Of a DNA stretch of 64,000 bases, positions 16,403-24,784 are shown one piece after another; the first letter of the stretch is position 1, and each line of letters opens with the position of its first letter. The stretch spans positions 3,363,001 through 3,427,000 of the forward strand of contig CP136010.1 of NCBI GenBank assembly GCA_030263805.2, given 5' to 3'. Source of the DNA: Pseudomonas sp. FeN3W. Lineage in GTDB: Bacteria; Pseudomonadota; Gammaproteobacteria; Pseudomonadales; Pseudomonadaceae. The position numbers and the translations under genes are program-made. The notes beneath the pieces were generated by a model. The model worked only from the letters and a program-made list of their open reading frames with translations. It was not told the origin of the DNA and ran no database searches.

Positions 16403-18181
16403 ATGGCTGACTACCAAGCGCCGCTGCGCGACATGCGTTTTGTCCTGAATGAAGTCTTCGACGCGCCGAAACTCTGGCAGTCGCTGCCAGCGCTGGCCGA
16501 AGTGGTCGATGCCGAGACGGCCGATGCAATTCTCGAGGAAGCTGGCAAGATCACCGCCAACAGCATCGCGCCGCTCAACCGCAGCGGTGACGAAGAAGGC
16601 TGCCGCTGGGACGCCGGGGCTGTTTCTACGCCCGCCGGCTACCGCGAGGCTTATCAGCTATATGCCGAAGGCGGCTGGGTCGGTGTCGGTGGCGATCCTG
16701 CGTTCGGCGGGATGGGTATGCCCAAGGTCATCTCGGCCCAAGTCGAAGAGATGATGAACTCCGCCAGCCTGGCCTTCGGCCTCTATCCGATGCTGACGTC
16801 CGGCGCCTGCCTGTCGATCTACGCCCACGCCAGTGAGGAGCTCAAGCAGAAGTACCTGCCGAACATGTATGCCGGTGTCTGGTCCGGCTCCATGTGTCTG
16901 ACCGAACCTCATGCCGGTACCGACCTCGGCATTATCCGCACCAAGGCCGAGCCGCAGGCAGACGGCTCCTACAAGATCAGCGGCACCAAGATATTCATCA
17001 CCGGTGGCGAGCATGACCTGACCGAGAACATCATCCACCTGGTGCTGGCCAAGCTGCCGGATGCGCCAGCTGGCTCCCGCGGCATCTCGTTGTTCCTGGT
17101 GCCGAAGGTGATGGTCAACGAGGACGGCACCCTGGGTGAGCGCAACTCGCTGTCCTGCGGTTCCATCGAGCACAAGATGGGTATCCAGGCCTCGGCGACC
17201 TGCGTGATGAACTTCGACGGTGCCACCGGCTGGATGGTCGGCGAGCCGAACAAGGGCCTCGCAGCGATGTTCACCATGATGAACTACGAGCGTCTGGGCG
17301 TCGGTATTCAGGGCCTGTCGACTGGCGAGCGCTCCTATCAGAGCGCCATCGAGTATGCCCGCGAGCGTATCCAGAGCCGCGCACCGACCGGACCGATTGC
17401 GCAGGACAAGGCAGCCGATCCGATCATCGTGCATCCGGATGTACGCCGCATGCTGCTGACCATGAAGGCGCTGAACGAGGGTGGTCGCGCGTTCTCCAGT
17501 TATGTCGCGCTGCAGCTCGATATCGCCAAGTTCAGCGACGACGACGAGGCGCGGCTGCGAGCCGAGGCGCAGGTGGCGCTGCTGACACCGGTAGCCAAGG
17601 CCTTCCTCACTGACATGGGGCTGGAAACCACGGTACATGGGCAGCAGATTTTCGGCGGCCATGGCTTCATCCGCGAGTGGGGCCAGGAGCAGCTGGTGCG
17701 TGACTGCCGCATTACTCAGATCTACGAGGGCACCAACGGCATTCAAGCGCTGGACCTGGTTGGGCGCAAGATTGTCGGCAGTGGTGGCACCATGTATCAG
17801 GCCTTCGTCGATGAAATTCGTACATTCATCGCTGATGCCGGTCCGGAGCTGGCGGAGTTCGCCGAGCCCCTCAAGGCTGCCATGGACAATCTGGATGAGC
17901 TGACCGCCTGGGTAATCGATCAGGCCAAGGTGAATCCGAACGAAATCGGCGCCGCCTCGGTGGAGTACCTGCACGTGTTCGGCTACACCGCTTATGCGTA
18001 CATGTGGGCACGCATGGCGGTAGCGGCATTCGCCAAACAGGATGAAGGCGACTTCTACCAGAGCAAGCTGGGAACCGCGCGTTTCTACTTTGCTCGCCTG
18101 TTGCCGCGAATTCATTCGCTGAGCGCTTCGGTCAAGGCCGGAAGCGAGTCGCTGTACCTGCTCGACGCTGCTCAATTCTGA
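16403..18181 (+). CDS. Acyl-CoA dehydrogenase, large type, FadE2-like
   Basis: A 592-residue paralogue of the dehydrogenase at 13006, also with the long C-terminal region. It starts MADYQAPLRDMRFVLNEVF and carries MCLTEPHAGTDLG, KIFITGGEHDLTENIIH, NYERLGVGIQGLSTGE and FGGHGFIREWGQEQLVRDCRI followed by YEGTNGIQALDLVGRK. GCGAGGA before ATG 16403 supports the start; the frame from 16367 is longer but lacks it. By position and length it matches P. aeruginosa PA0508, reported as FadE2 with a shorter chain preference; the chain length here cannot be told from sequence. No PsrA-type site was seen in the 139 bases upstream. Confidence 0.92.
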   Translation: MADYQAPLRDMRFVLNEVFDAPKLWQSLPALAEVVDAETADAILEEAGKITANSIAPLNRSGDEEGCRWDAGAVSTPAGYREAYQLYAEGGWVGVGGDPAFGGMGMPKVISAQVEEMMNSASLAFGLYPMLTSGACLSIYAHASEELKQKYLPNMYAGVWSGSMCLTEPHAGTDLGIIRTKAEPQADGSYKISGTKIFITGGEHDLTENIIHLVLAKLPDAPAGSRGISLFLVPKVMVNEDGTLGERNSLSCGSIEHKMGIQASATCVMNFDGATGWMVGEPNKGLAAMFTMMNYERLGVGIQGLSTGERSYQSAIEYARERIQSRAPTGPIAQDKAADPIIVHPDVRRMLLTMKALNEGGRAFSSYVALQLDIAKFSDDDEARLRAEAQVALLTPVAKAFLTDMGLETTVHGQQIFGGHGFIREWGQEQLVRDCRITQIYEGTNGIQALDLVGRKIVGSGGTMYQAFVDEIRTFIADAGPELAEFAEPLKAAMDNLDELTAWVIDQAKVNPNEIGAASVEYLHVFGYTAYAYMWARMAVAAFAKQDEGDFYQSKLGTARFYFARLLPRIHSLSASVKAGSESLYLLDAAQF

Positions 18182-18272
18182 GAAGCCGCGGCTTAATCTA
18201 AAGGCAATATGAAATTATTTGGCCATGACGCGGAACGATTAAGCCGCCCTTCAGGTCATAAAAACCGCACCA

Positions 18273-18290
18273 TGTAAGCCTGGACTTACA
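18273..18290 (+). promoter_or_regulatory. GacA upstream activating sequence (TGTAAG-N6-CTTACA)
   Basis: TGTAAG (18273-18278), CCTGGA, then CTTACA (18285-18290) is an exact match to the palindrome bound by the response regulator GacA upstream of rsmX, rsmY and rsmZ in pseudomonads. It lies about 80 bases before the likely start of the GGA-rich RNA. A weak -10 (TACTAC, 18351-18356) follows at a fitting distance. Confidence 0.88.
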
Positions 18291-18359
18291 GCATTGCATC
18301 AAGGATGACGCGATGTAGGAAAAGGCTTACAAGGCGTGATGCACAATGGCTACTACAGG

Positions 18360-18514
18360 CTCACAAGGTCTGACGGTAATCTACTGCTTAAGGACGTGGC
18401 GCATGGAAAGCGCAAATCAATAAAACGGATCACACAGGGAGCGGCGCCAGGATGGCGCGCGATCATGGATGTCAGGATTCAGTCTGCAGAGCCCCGCTTC
18501 GGCGGGGTTTTTCT
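18360..18514 (+). ncRNA. rsmY: Rsm-type regulatory sRNA, probably RsmY
   Basis: Downstream of an exact GacA box is a stretch of about 150 bases without a credible gene that carries seven GGA motifs (18392, 18405, 18427, 18438, 18450, 18467, 18475). Some sit in hairpin loops: GCGC-ATGGAAA-GCGC at 18399-18413, and GCGCCA-GGA-TGGCGC at 18444-18458. It ends in a strong terminator. This is the design of RNAs that sequester the translational repressor RsmA/CsrA. The name RsmY is inferred from synteny: in P. aeruginosa rsmY lies beyond the same fadE genes, separated by the nir/nor denitrification genes, which are absent here. The 5' end is approximate. Confidence 0.85.
18492..18514 (+). terminator. 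Terminator of the Rsm-type sRNA
   Basis: CCCCGC (18492-18497), a TTCG tetraloop, GCGGGG (18502-18507) and a T-rich tail make a compact intrinsic terminator. It closes the GGA-rich RNA, and msrA converges on it from the right. Confidence 0.92.
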
Positions 18515-18593
18515 TTTCTGCTTAGTTCTTATGCCAGTAGTCAGCCATTCAAGCGGCCTTGCGACCGCTTAGGCTTAGGCCGATGTCCCGGCA

Positions 18594-19241
18594 TCAACTC
18601 GGCAGGCACACACCAGTGCCGCCCAACCCGCAATATCCCCCAGGATTCTTTGCCAGATACTGCTGGTGGTAGGCCTCTGCGTAGAAGAAGGGCGGCGCGT
18701 CGTCGATCTCGGTGGTGATGGCCGGAAAGCCCGCTGCGCTCAGTTGCTGCTGGAAACGTTCACGACTCGTCTCCGCCTCGCTGCGCTGCTGTGCATCCAT
18801 GCAGTAGATCGCCGAACGATACTGGCTGCCGACATCGTTACCCTGCCGCATTCCCTGAGTCGGGTTGTGAGCCTCCCAGAAAACGCGTAACAGCGTGCCG
18901 TAGTCGATCTGCTGAGGATCGAAGACCACCAGTACCGCCTCCGTATGCCCGGTAAGCCCGGAACAGACTTCATCGTACGTCGGGTTCGGGGTCAGGCCTC
19001 CGGCATAGCCGACAGCCGTCGTCCAGACTCCCGGCTGCTCCCAAAACCGGCGTTCCGCTCCCCAGAAGCAGCCCATGCCAAACACCGCCTGGCAAAGCCC
19101 TGCTGGAAAGGGCGGCTGCAGCGGGTTGCCATTGACGTAGTGGGCGGGGGGGACCGGTATGGGTGTCGAGCGGCCGGGCAAGGCCTGCTCGGCGGTGGGC
19201 AGTGCCTGTTTGTTGATCAGAATCTGCGAGCGTAGCGACAT
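18594..19241 (-). CDS. msrA: Peptide methionine sulfoxide reductase MsrA
   Basis: MsrA reduces the S-form of methionine sulfoxide in proteins. The 215-residue protein has the catalytic GCFWGAE motif (nucleophilic cysteine near residue 57), the YAGGLTPNPTYDEVCSG segment, GHTEAVLV and NDVGSQYRSAIY. A C-terminal GGYCGLGGTGVCLPS supplies the two resolving cysteines, as in the longer E. coli-like form. The N-terminal 45 residues are the extension typical of the pseudomonad protein. It precedes dipA on the same strand, an order I recall from P. aeruginosa, and its 3' end faces the sRNA. Confidence 0.95.
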   Translation of the reverse strand: MSLRSQILINKQALPTAEQALPGRSTPIPVPPAHYVNGNPLQPPFPAGLCQAVFGMGCFWGAERRFWEQPGVWTTAVGYAGGLTPNPTYDEVCSGLTGHTEAVLVVFDPQQIDYGTLLRVFWEAHNPTQGMRQGNDVGSQYRSAIYCMDAQQRSEAETSRERFQQQLSAAGFPAITTEIDDAPPFFYAEAYHQQYLAKNPGGYCGLGGTGVCLPS

Positions 19242-19352
19242 GCGAGCCTCGAGCGGGGAAGGTGGCTGACGAGCTAGGCTACAAAAGCCCGGGAGTCAGT
19301 GAAAGCGCCACGGCTACCACGCGTCGCAGAGTCCTGCGCAAACGACTGGCGC

Positions 19353-22025
19353 TTAGCACCATTGGGGATAGCGGCGCAGAGCCTCGGTCAGGATGTTGCC
19401 GGGGATCGGCTTGTCGAACAGGTAGCCCTGACCGATATCACAGCGATGACGACGCAGGAATTTCAGCTGCTCCGGTGTTTCGATTCCTTCAGCGACGACC
19501 TTCAGGTGCAGCTTGCGGGCCATGGCGATCACTGCCGAGGTGATCTCCACGTCGTCCTGGTTGCCCGGGATGTCCTTGATAAAGCTGCGATCGATCTTGA
19601 TCACGTCGATGGGGAATTTCTTCAGGTAGCTCAGTGAGGAATACCCAGTGCCGAAGTCGTCCATGGCCAGCGTCAGGCCGAGCGCCTTGAGGCCGATCAG
19701 CTGCTGTCGGGTTTCCTCGGTGGCTTCGAGCAGGAGGCTTTCTGTCAGCTCCAGCTCCAGCTGCGCGGCGGGAAGTTGCTCTTCGAGCAGAATTGCGGCG
19801 ATCGTGCCAAGCAGATCCGGATCCGAGAATTGCTTGGGTGAAAGGTTGATTGCGATCTGGGGCGTGCCAAGGCCTAGCGCGGAAAGGGTGACGCCCATCC
19901 GGCAAGCTTCCCGCGCGACCCACTTGCCGATCGGGATGATCAGCCCGGTTTCTTCCGCGACGCTGATGAACTGATCCGGGCGGATCATGCCCTTTTCCGG
20001 ATGGTTCCAGCGCAGCAGCGCTTCCAGCCCCTGCAGCCGGCCGGTATGCAGGCATAGCTTGGGCTGGTAGAACACCTCCAACTCGTTCTGCAGCAGCGCA
20101 CGGCGCAGGTTGTTCTCGACGAACAGCTTGTAGTTGGCTTCGGCATGCAGGGCTTCGGTAAATATCTGCACCTGGTTCTTGCCGTTCGCCTTGGCCTTGT
20201 GCAGCGCTTGCCCGGCATGCTTCATCAGCGTTTCCGGGTCACGCCCGTGCTGAGGCGAGCACGCCAGCCCCAGGGACCCGCTGACGCTGATCAGCTGCTT
20301 GTCGACGAATAGCGGCTTATCGAGGATGCGCAGCACCTGGTCTGCCAGGCGGACGCCTTCGTCCAGTCCCTTGTCATCGAACAGCAGGGCGAACTCGTTG
20401 CTGGCAAAGCGTGCCAGTACGGCCTGCTGGCTGAGTCCGTTGCGCAGTCGCCGGGCAAGGCTGGTGAGCAGCTTGTCGCCGGTCTGGTGGCCGAGGCTGT
20501 CGTTGATGCGCTTGAAGTTGTCGATGTCCACCAGCAACAGGCAGAGTCTGGGCTCGGCGCCGGCGGCAAAGCGCTCCTCGATGCTGCGAATGAAGTACGG
20601 GCGATTGCCCAGGTTGGTCAGGTTGTCGGTATAGGCCAGACGCTCGATATGCTGATGCGCCAGTTTGCTGCGGGTGATGTCCTCGTAGATACCGATGTAG
20701 TGGGTCAGCGCGCCTTCATCATTGAAGACCTTGGAGATGGAAAGCTGACCCCAGTACGGCTCGAGGTTCTTGCGTCGGGAGCGGAACTCGCCCTGCCAGC
20801 TGTTGCTGTGGGCAAGTACCGAAGAGGTGTCGAACAGTAGCTCGCCGAGGTTTTCCAGAGCCTTCAGATCGGCCAGACGCTGACCGCGTACCTCGGCTGA
20901 GGAAAACTGGCTGATGACGGTGAATGCCGGATTCACATATTCCACCCGGCCTTCTCGGTCGACCAGGATGAAAGCGCTGGCGCTCTGTTCCACGGCGCGC
21001 TGGAACAGGCCGAGCATATGGGTTGCGCTGAGCCGCTGCTGATTGGCCAGCACCTGCGCATACTGATCGGCCAGCTCGCCGGCGAAGGCGATCTCGTCGG
21101 CCTGCCATGCGCGCGGTTTGCCTGTGTGTTGCAGGCTGAGAACGCCGATTACCTCCCCACCGACTCGAATGCTGGCGTCCAGGATCGAGCGAACGCCCTG
21201 CGGGCGATAGATAAGCTGGTCAAGTTCGCAGGTGCGATGATCCTGGGACACGTCCTGCGCATCGACGGCGCGACCGCTCTGCAGCGCCTGCAAGTAGCGG
21301 GGAAAGGGTGCGAGTTCCAGGGCTGAGGGCGTTTCGTAATGGTCGCTGTCGAGTCGGTAGCACGACACCGGCTCCAGGCGCGTGCCGTCCAGATGCCAGA
21401 TTGTCGCGCGGTTCAGCTCGTAGACTTCGCAGGCGGCCTGGGTGATCAGCTGTGCCGCTTCCAGTTCCGGATTGGCGGAGCCGTAGCGATGCCGAGCCAG
21501 CCTGACGATCAGGCTCTGCTGGGTGCGCGAGCGCAGCATGTGCTCGATGTGTTCGTCCTGGGCTTGCTGATGTTGCTGCAGCGCCGTGCGCAGTCGGGCG
21601 TTCTGCGCCCTGAGATCCTGATCCGATTCAGGCTGGCGTCCGGGCATCAGATAGCCCCTGAGCAGCTCGCGACCATACTGCTGGCAAACTTCGCCGAGTT
21701 CGGTGATGTCCTGCACGCCGTCAGGCGTGTGCAGTCGATAGCTGACTGAATAGTGGCTGCGGCCTGTCAGCTGTTGCTGAATCTCTTCGTGTAGCTGGTG
21801 ACGGACGCTGGGCTCCATCAGGCTGGCGTAGGGGGCGTCGACCAGGGAGCAAAGGTCGCCGGCGGAAACACCGAGATAACGCTCGCAAGCGGGGTCGAGA
21901 AAAAGCAGTGTCCAGCTGGACTCGTTCAAGCGCTCGAAACGCAGCATGCCGAGCCGTGAAGGCACTGGCAACTGCGTCACAACCTCGGTCGCCAGACGGC
22001 TGGCGGCATCGGTATGTATTTTCAT
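19353..22025 (-). CDS. dipA: PAS-GAF-PAS-GGDEF-EAL cyclic di-GMP phosphodiesterase, DipA-like
   Basis: Predicted to break down cyclic di-GMP; in P. aeruginosa DipA (at this place next to msrA and aceF) drives biofilm dispersal. Reading the 890 residues: an N-terminal PAS-like part (about 20-130), a coiled stretch, a GAF-like domain (about 190-340), a PAS with PAC tail (about 355-465), a GGDEF domain, and an EAL domain. The GGDEF site is degenerate, ASNEF at 541-545, so cyclase activity is unlikely. The EAL domain looks intact: EALLRW at 668-673, NLSPKQF, ELTESLLL, DDFGTGYSSLSYL, KIDRSFI and EGIETPEQL. There are no membrane segments, so it is a cytoplasmic enzyme with sensory domains. Confidence 0.93.
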   Translation of the reverse strand: MKIHTDAASRLATEVVTQLPVPSRLGMLRFERLNESSWTLLFLDPACERYLGVSAGDLCSLVDAPYASLMEPSVRHQLHEEIQQQLTGRSHYSVSYRLHTPDGVQDITELGEVCQQYGRELLRGYLMPGRQPESDQDLRAQNARLRTALQQHQQAQDEHIEHMLRSRTQQSLIVRLARHRYGSANPELEAAQLITQAACEVYELNRATIWHLDGTRLEPVSCYRLDSDHYETPSALELAPFPRYLQALQSGRAVDAQDVSQDHRTCELDQLIYRPQGVRSILDASIRVGGEVIGVLSLQHTGKPRAWQADEIAFAGELADQYAQVLANQQRLSATHMLGLFQRAVEQSASAFILVDREGRVEYVNPAFTVISQFSSAEVRGQRLADLKALENLGELLFDTSSVLAHSNSWQGEFRSRRKNLEPYWGQLSISKVFNDEGALTHYIGIYEDITRSKLAHQHIERLAYTDNLTNLGNRPYFIRSIEERFAAGAEPRLCLLLVDIDNFKRINDSLGHQTGDKLLTSLARRLRNGLSQQAVLARFASNEFALLFDDKGLDEGVRLADQVLRILDKPLFVDKQLISVSGSLGLACSPQHGRDPETLMKHAGQALHKAKANGKNQVQIFTEALHAEANYKLFVENNLRRALLQNELEVFYQPKLCLHTGRLQGLEALLRWNHPEKGMIRPDQFISVAEETGLIIPIGKWVAREACRMGVTLSALGLGTPQIAINLSPKQFSDPDLLGTIAAILLEEQLPAAQLELELTESLLLEATEETRQQLIGLKALGLTLAMDDFGTGYSSLSYLKKFPIDVIKIDRSFIKDIPGNQDDVEITSAVIAMARKLHLKVVAEGIETPEQLKFLRRHRCDIGQGYLFDKPIPGNILTEALRRYPQWC

Positions 22026-22135
22026 CGAGCGGTTGGCTTCCAGTATGCTCCACGGAGTCGGGCTGGCCTGTGCTCCAGGCGCCGTTCCAGCGAAGGGCGA
22101 TGGCTAAATAATATTAATTTCGGCAAGGGTGCATC

Positions 22136-22663
22136 ATGCGACAGGGACTGACAAGTCGGCTTGCAAAGTTAGTGATGGTCTCGGTTCTCTGCGTGATCGG
22201 AACACCTCTGATCGCGAGTGAAGTGGTGGAGTTCGGCTCGGATGAGTCGGCTCGCTATCTCACTGAATTGAAAAAGCTTTATCTCACCAGCAGCGATCGC
22301 GAAGCGCTGCTCGCGCATAGTAACGGATTGCTCGATACCTACGCATTGCGAGCGGGTTATCAGGTTGGTCAGGCCAATCCGCAGGACTTTCTCTACGAGC
22401 TGAGCGTGGCCGCTCCTGGGGAGTTGCGCATACGCGAGGAAGTCCGCAGCAGCAGCAGCGGTGTTGCCGTACGCAACCGCAGTCTGTCGGTATTCGGGCT
22501 TGATCCCTACCTGCAATATCAGTGTCCTGCGCAAGGGTTCAGTTGTTCGATCAGCAGCCCCATCGACGGCCTGCCCTTGCTGGTCATTCTGCGCGACCCC
22601 CCGGGTGCCGAAGAGCTGGCCAAGGCACTGTCTTTTCTGATTCGTAATCTGCAGAAGGGTTGA
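22136..22663 (+). CDS. Unrecognised secreted protein
   Basis: A 175-residue protein I do not recognise. It begins with a signal peptide: MRQGLTSRLAK, a hydrophobic core LVMVSVLCVIGTPLI and a likely cut after AS near residue 28, so it is probably periplasmic. The mature part is mixed and polar with two cysteines close together (QCPAQGFSC, about 128-136) that could form a disulfide, and no known catalytic motif. It is divergent from dipA with an AT-rich 110-base gap, and a bidirectional terminator separates it from aceF. Confidence 0.75.
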   Translation: MRQGLTSRLAKLVMVSVLCVIGTPLIASEVVEFGSDESARYLTELKKLYLTSSDREALLAHSNGLLDTYALRAGYQVGQANPQDFLYELSVAAPGELRIREEVRSSSSGVAVRNRSLSVFGLDPYLQYQCPAQGFSCSISSPIDGLPLLVILRDPPGAEELAKALSFLIRNLQKG

Positions 22664-22700
22664 CGCAGCAGTTGGTGCGCGTGATCCCTGCACAATAGAA

Positions 22701-22735
22701 AACGCCGCATCTTCTTCAGAGGATGCGGCGTTTTT
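22701..22735. terminator. Bidirectional terminator between the secreted protein gene and aceF
   Basis: AACGCCGCATC (22701-22711) pairs with GATGCGGCGTT (22722-22732) around a ten-base loop. A T-run follows on the plus strand and an A-run precedes it, so it can end both convergent transcripts. Confidence 0.9.
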
Positions 22736-22750
22736 CGTTTGGCTCAGCCG

Positions 22751-24757
22751 TTACAGCAGCAGGGTGCGGATATCCGCCAGCAGCTCCGACAGCCGTTTGG
22801 TGAAGCGTGCGGCAGCAGCCCCGTTGATTACACGGTGATCGTAGGACAGCGAGAGCGGCAACATCAGGCGCGGCTCGAATGCCTTGCCGTCCCAGACTGG
22901 CTGCATCGTCGCCTTGGATACCCCGAGAATCGCCACTTCCGGCGCGTTGACGATCGGCGTGAAGCCGGTGCCGCCAATGTGGCCAAGGCTGGAAATGGTG
23001 AAGCAGGCACCCTGCATGGCGTCAGGCGAGAGCTTCTTGCTGCGCGCTTTCTCTGCCAGCTCGGCCGCCTCGCCAGCCAACTGCAGCAAACTCTTCTGAT
23101 CCACGTTCTTGATCACCGGGACCATCAGGCCATCCGGCGTATCCACGGCGAAGCCGATGTGCACGTACTTCTTGCGGATCAGTGCCTTGCCGCTTGGCGC
23201 CAGCGAGCTGTTGAAGTCCGGCAGCTCCTTGAGCAGGTGCGCACACGCCTTGAGCAACAACGGCAGCACGGTGAGCTTGACGCCGGCCTTCTCGGCGGCA
23301 GCCTTCTGGGAGACGCGGAAAGCCTCCAGTTCGGTGATGTCGGCCGATTCGAACTGGGTCACGTGCGGTACGTTCAGCCAGCTGCGGTGCAGGTTGGCTG
23401 CGCCGATCTGCATCAGGCGCGACATCGCGACTTCTTCGACTTCGCCGAACTTGCTGAAGTCCACGGCCGGGATCGGCGGAATGCCGGCACCGCCCGAGGC
23501 ACCTTCGGCCGGAGCCTGCTTGGCCTTGTGCAGCATGTTCTTGACGTAGGCCTGGACATCTTCCTTGAGAATCCGACCCTTGGGACCGGTGGCCGGAACA
23601 TCGGCCAGGTCGACACCATACTCTCGCGCAGTCATGCGTACCGCCGGCCCGGCGTGAACCTTGGTGCCGGCCTTGCTCGGGCCGCTGACGGCCGGAGCCG
23701 GCGTCGCCGCGGCCTTGGCTTCCGGTACGCCCTGCTTGTTCGGTGCGACGGCCTGCTGCTGGGAAACGGCCTCCTGCGGCCTGCTCTCGGCCTTTTTCGC
23801 TGGCGCCGAGCCCTGGACCTTGAGGGTCAGGATCAGGTCGCCGGTCTTGGCATCGTCACCCACCTTGATCGACAGCGACTCCACCACGCCCGCCTTGGGC
23901 GCCGGAATTTCCATGCTGGCCTTGTCGGATTCCAAGGTGATCAGCGACTGGTCCGCCTCGACGCTGTCGCCGGCCTTGATCATGACTTCGATGACCTTGG
24001 CGCTGCCGCTGGAACCGATGTCCGGAATACGAACCTCCTCCACTGACTCGCCTGCAGTTTCGGCCGGTGCTTCTGCGGCCTGCTCGGTCAGTTTCTCCTC
24101 GGCCGGGCTTTGTGCCTGGCTGGCCGGAGCACTGGCTGCTGCCGGCTTGCTCGAGGCGGTACCCTTGAGGATCAGGATCAGGTCGCCGGTACCGACTTCG
24201 TCGCCCACCTTGACCGAAATGCTCTCGACTACGCCAGCGGCTGGAGAGGGGATCTCCATGCTGGCCTTGTCGGACTCGAGAGTGATCAGCGGTTGCTCGG
24301 CGGCGATGGTATCGCCGGCCTTCACCGAAATCTCGATCACGCTGGCCTTGCCGGAGGAGCCGATGTCCGGAACCTTGATTTCCTGCGACTCGCTTTCCTC
24401 GGCGGAGGCCGAAGGATTGTCATCTCCCGGAGGCGTAGGTGCTTCGGCTTCATCAGTCGGGCCGCCAGTGCTGGCAGCTGCAGGCTCGGCCGCGGCTTGC
24501 GCCGGCGCTTCGCTGTCAGTTCCTTCTTCGCTTTCCAGCTCAAGTAGCTCGTCACCTTCTTTCAGGCGGTCGCCGAGCTTGACCTTCAAGGCCTTCACGA
24601 CGCCAGCCTTGGGTGCCGGGATTTCCATGCTGGCCTTGTCGGACTCCAGCGTCAGGATGCTCTGGTCCGCTTCGATACGGTCGCCGACCTTGACGAACAA
24701 CTCGATTACTTCACCCTCACCGCTGCCGATGTCGGGTACGCGTATGGTTTCACTCAC
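22751..24757 (-). CDS. aceF: Pyruvate dehydrogenase E2 (dihydrolipoamide acetyltransferase) with three lipoyl domains
   Basis: The E2 core moves the acetyl group from E1 to CoA through its lipoyl arms. Reading from the N-terminus there are three lipoyl domains, each with the modified lysine in ESDKASMEIP, separated by Ala/Pro/Glu-rich linkers; a peripheral subunit-binding domain (VRMTAREYGVDLADVPATG); and a catalytic domain ending in YDHRVINGA with the active-site histidine. The three lipoyl segments are near-identical at DNA level (around 23908, 24249 and 24620), so the gene contains direct repeats prone to unequal recombination. The GTG at 24755-24757 after AGGAG is the better start; a GTG seven codons earlier is in frame but lacks a site. 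It lies 27 bases after aceE. Confidence 0.95.
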   Translation of the reverse strand: MSETIRVPDIGSGEGEVIELFVKVGDRIEADQSILTLESDKASMEIPAPKAGVVKALKVKLGDRLKEGDELLELESEEGTDSEAPAQAAAEPAAASTGGPTDEAEAPTPPGDDNPSASAEESESQEIKVPDIGSSGKASVIEISVKAGDTIAAEQPLITLESDKASMEIPSPAAGVVESISVKVGDEVGTGDLILILKGTASSKPAAASAPASQAQSPAEEKLTEQAAEAPAETAGESVEEVRIPDIGSSGSAKVIEVMIKAGDSVEADQSLITLESDKASMEIPAPKAGVVESLSIKVGDDAKTGDLILTLKVQGSAPAKKAESRPQEAVSQQQAVAPNKQGVPEAKAAATPAPAVSGPSKAGTKVHAGPAVRMTAREYGVDLADVPATGPKGRILKEDVQAYVKNMLHKAKQAPAEGASGGAGIPPIPAVDFSKFGEVEEVAMSRLMQIGAANLHRSWLNVPHVTQFESADITELEAFRVSQKAAAEKAGVKLTVLPLLLKACAHLLKELPDFNSSLAPSGKALIRKKYVHIGFAVDTPDGLMVPVIKNVDQKSLLQLAGEAAELAEKARSKKLSPDAMQGACFTISSLGHIGGTGFTPIVNAPEVAILGVSKATMQPVWDGKAFEPRLMLPLSLSYDHRVINGAAAARFTKRLSELLADIRTLLL

Positions 24758-24784
24758 AATAGGTTCTCCTGTGCGCACGCAGCA

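Noticed and set aside
18336..18572. A 78-codon plus-strand open frame
   Set aside because: It lies across the Rsm-type sRNA and its terminator, has no ribosome site or family features, and its C-terminal part is read from the terminator hairpin.
23900..24660. Repeated DNA as tandem repeats or a CRISPR array
   Set aside because: The three copies are lipoyl-domain codons of aceF in one reading frame, about 340-370 bases apart, with no spacer-repeat pattern. No CRISPR array was seen elsewhere.
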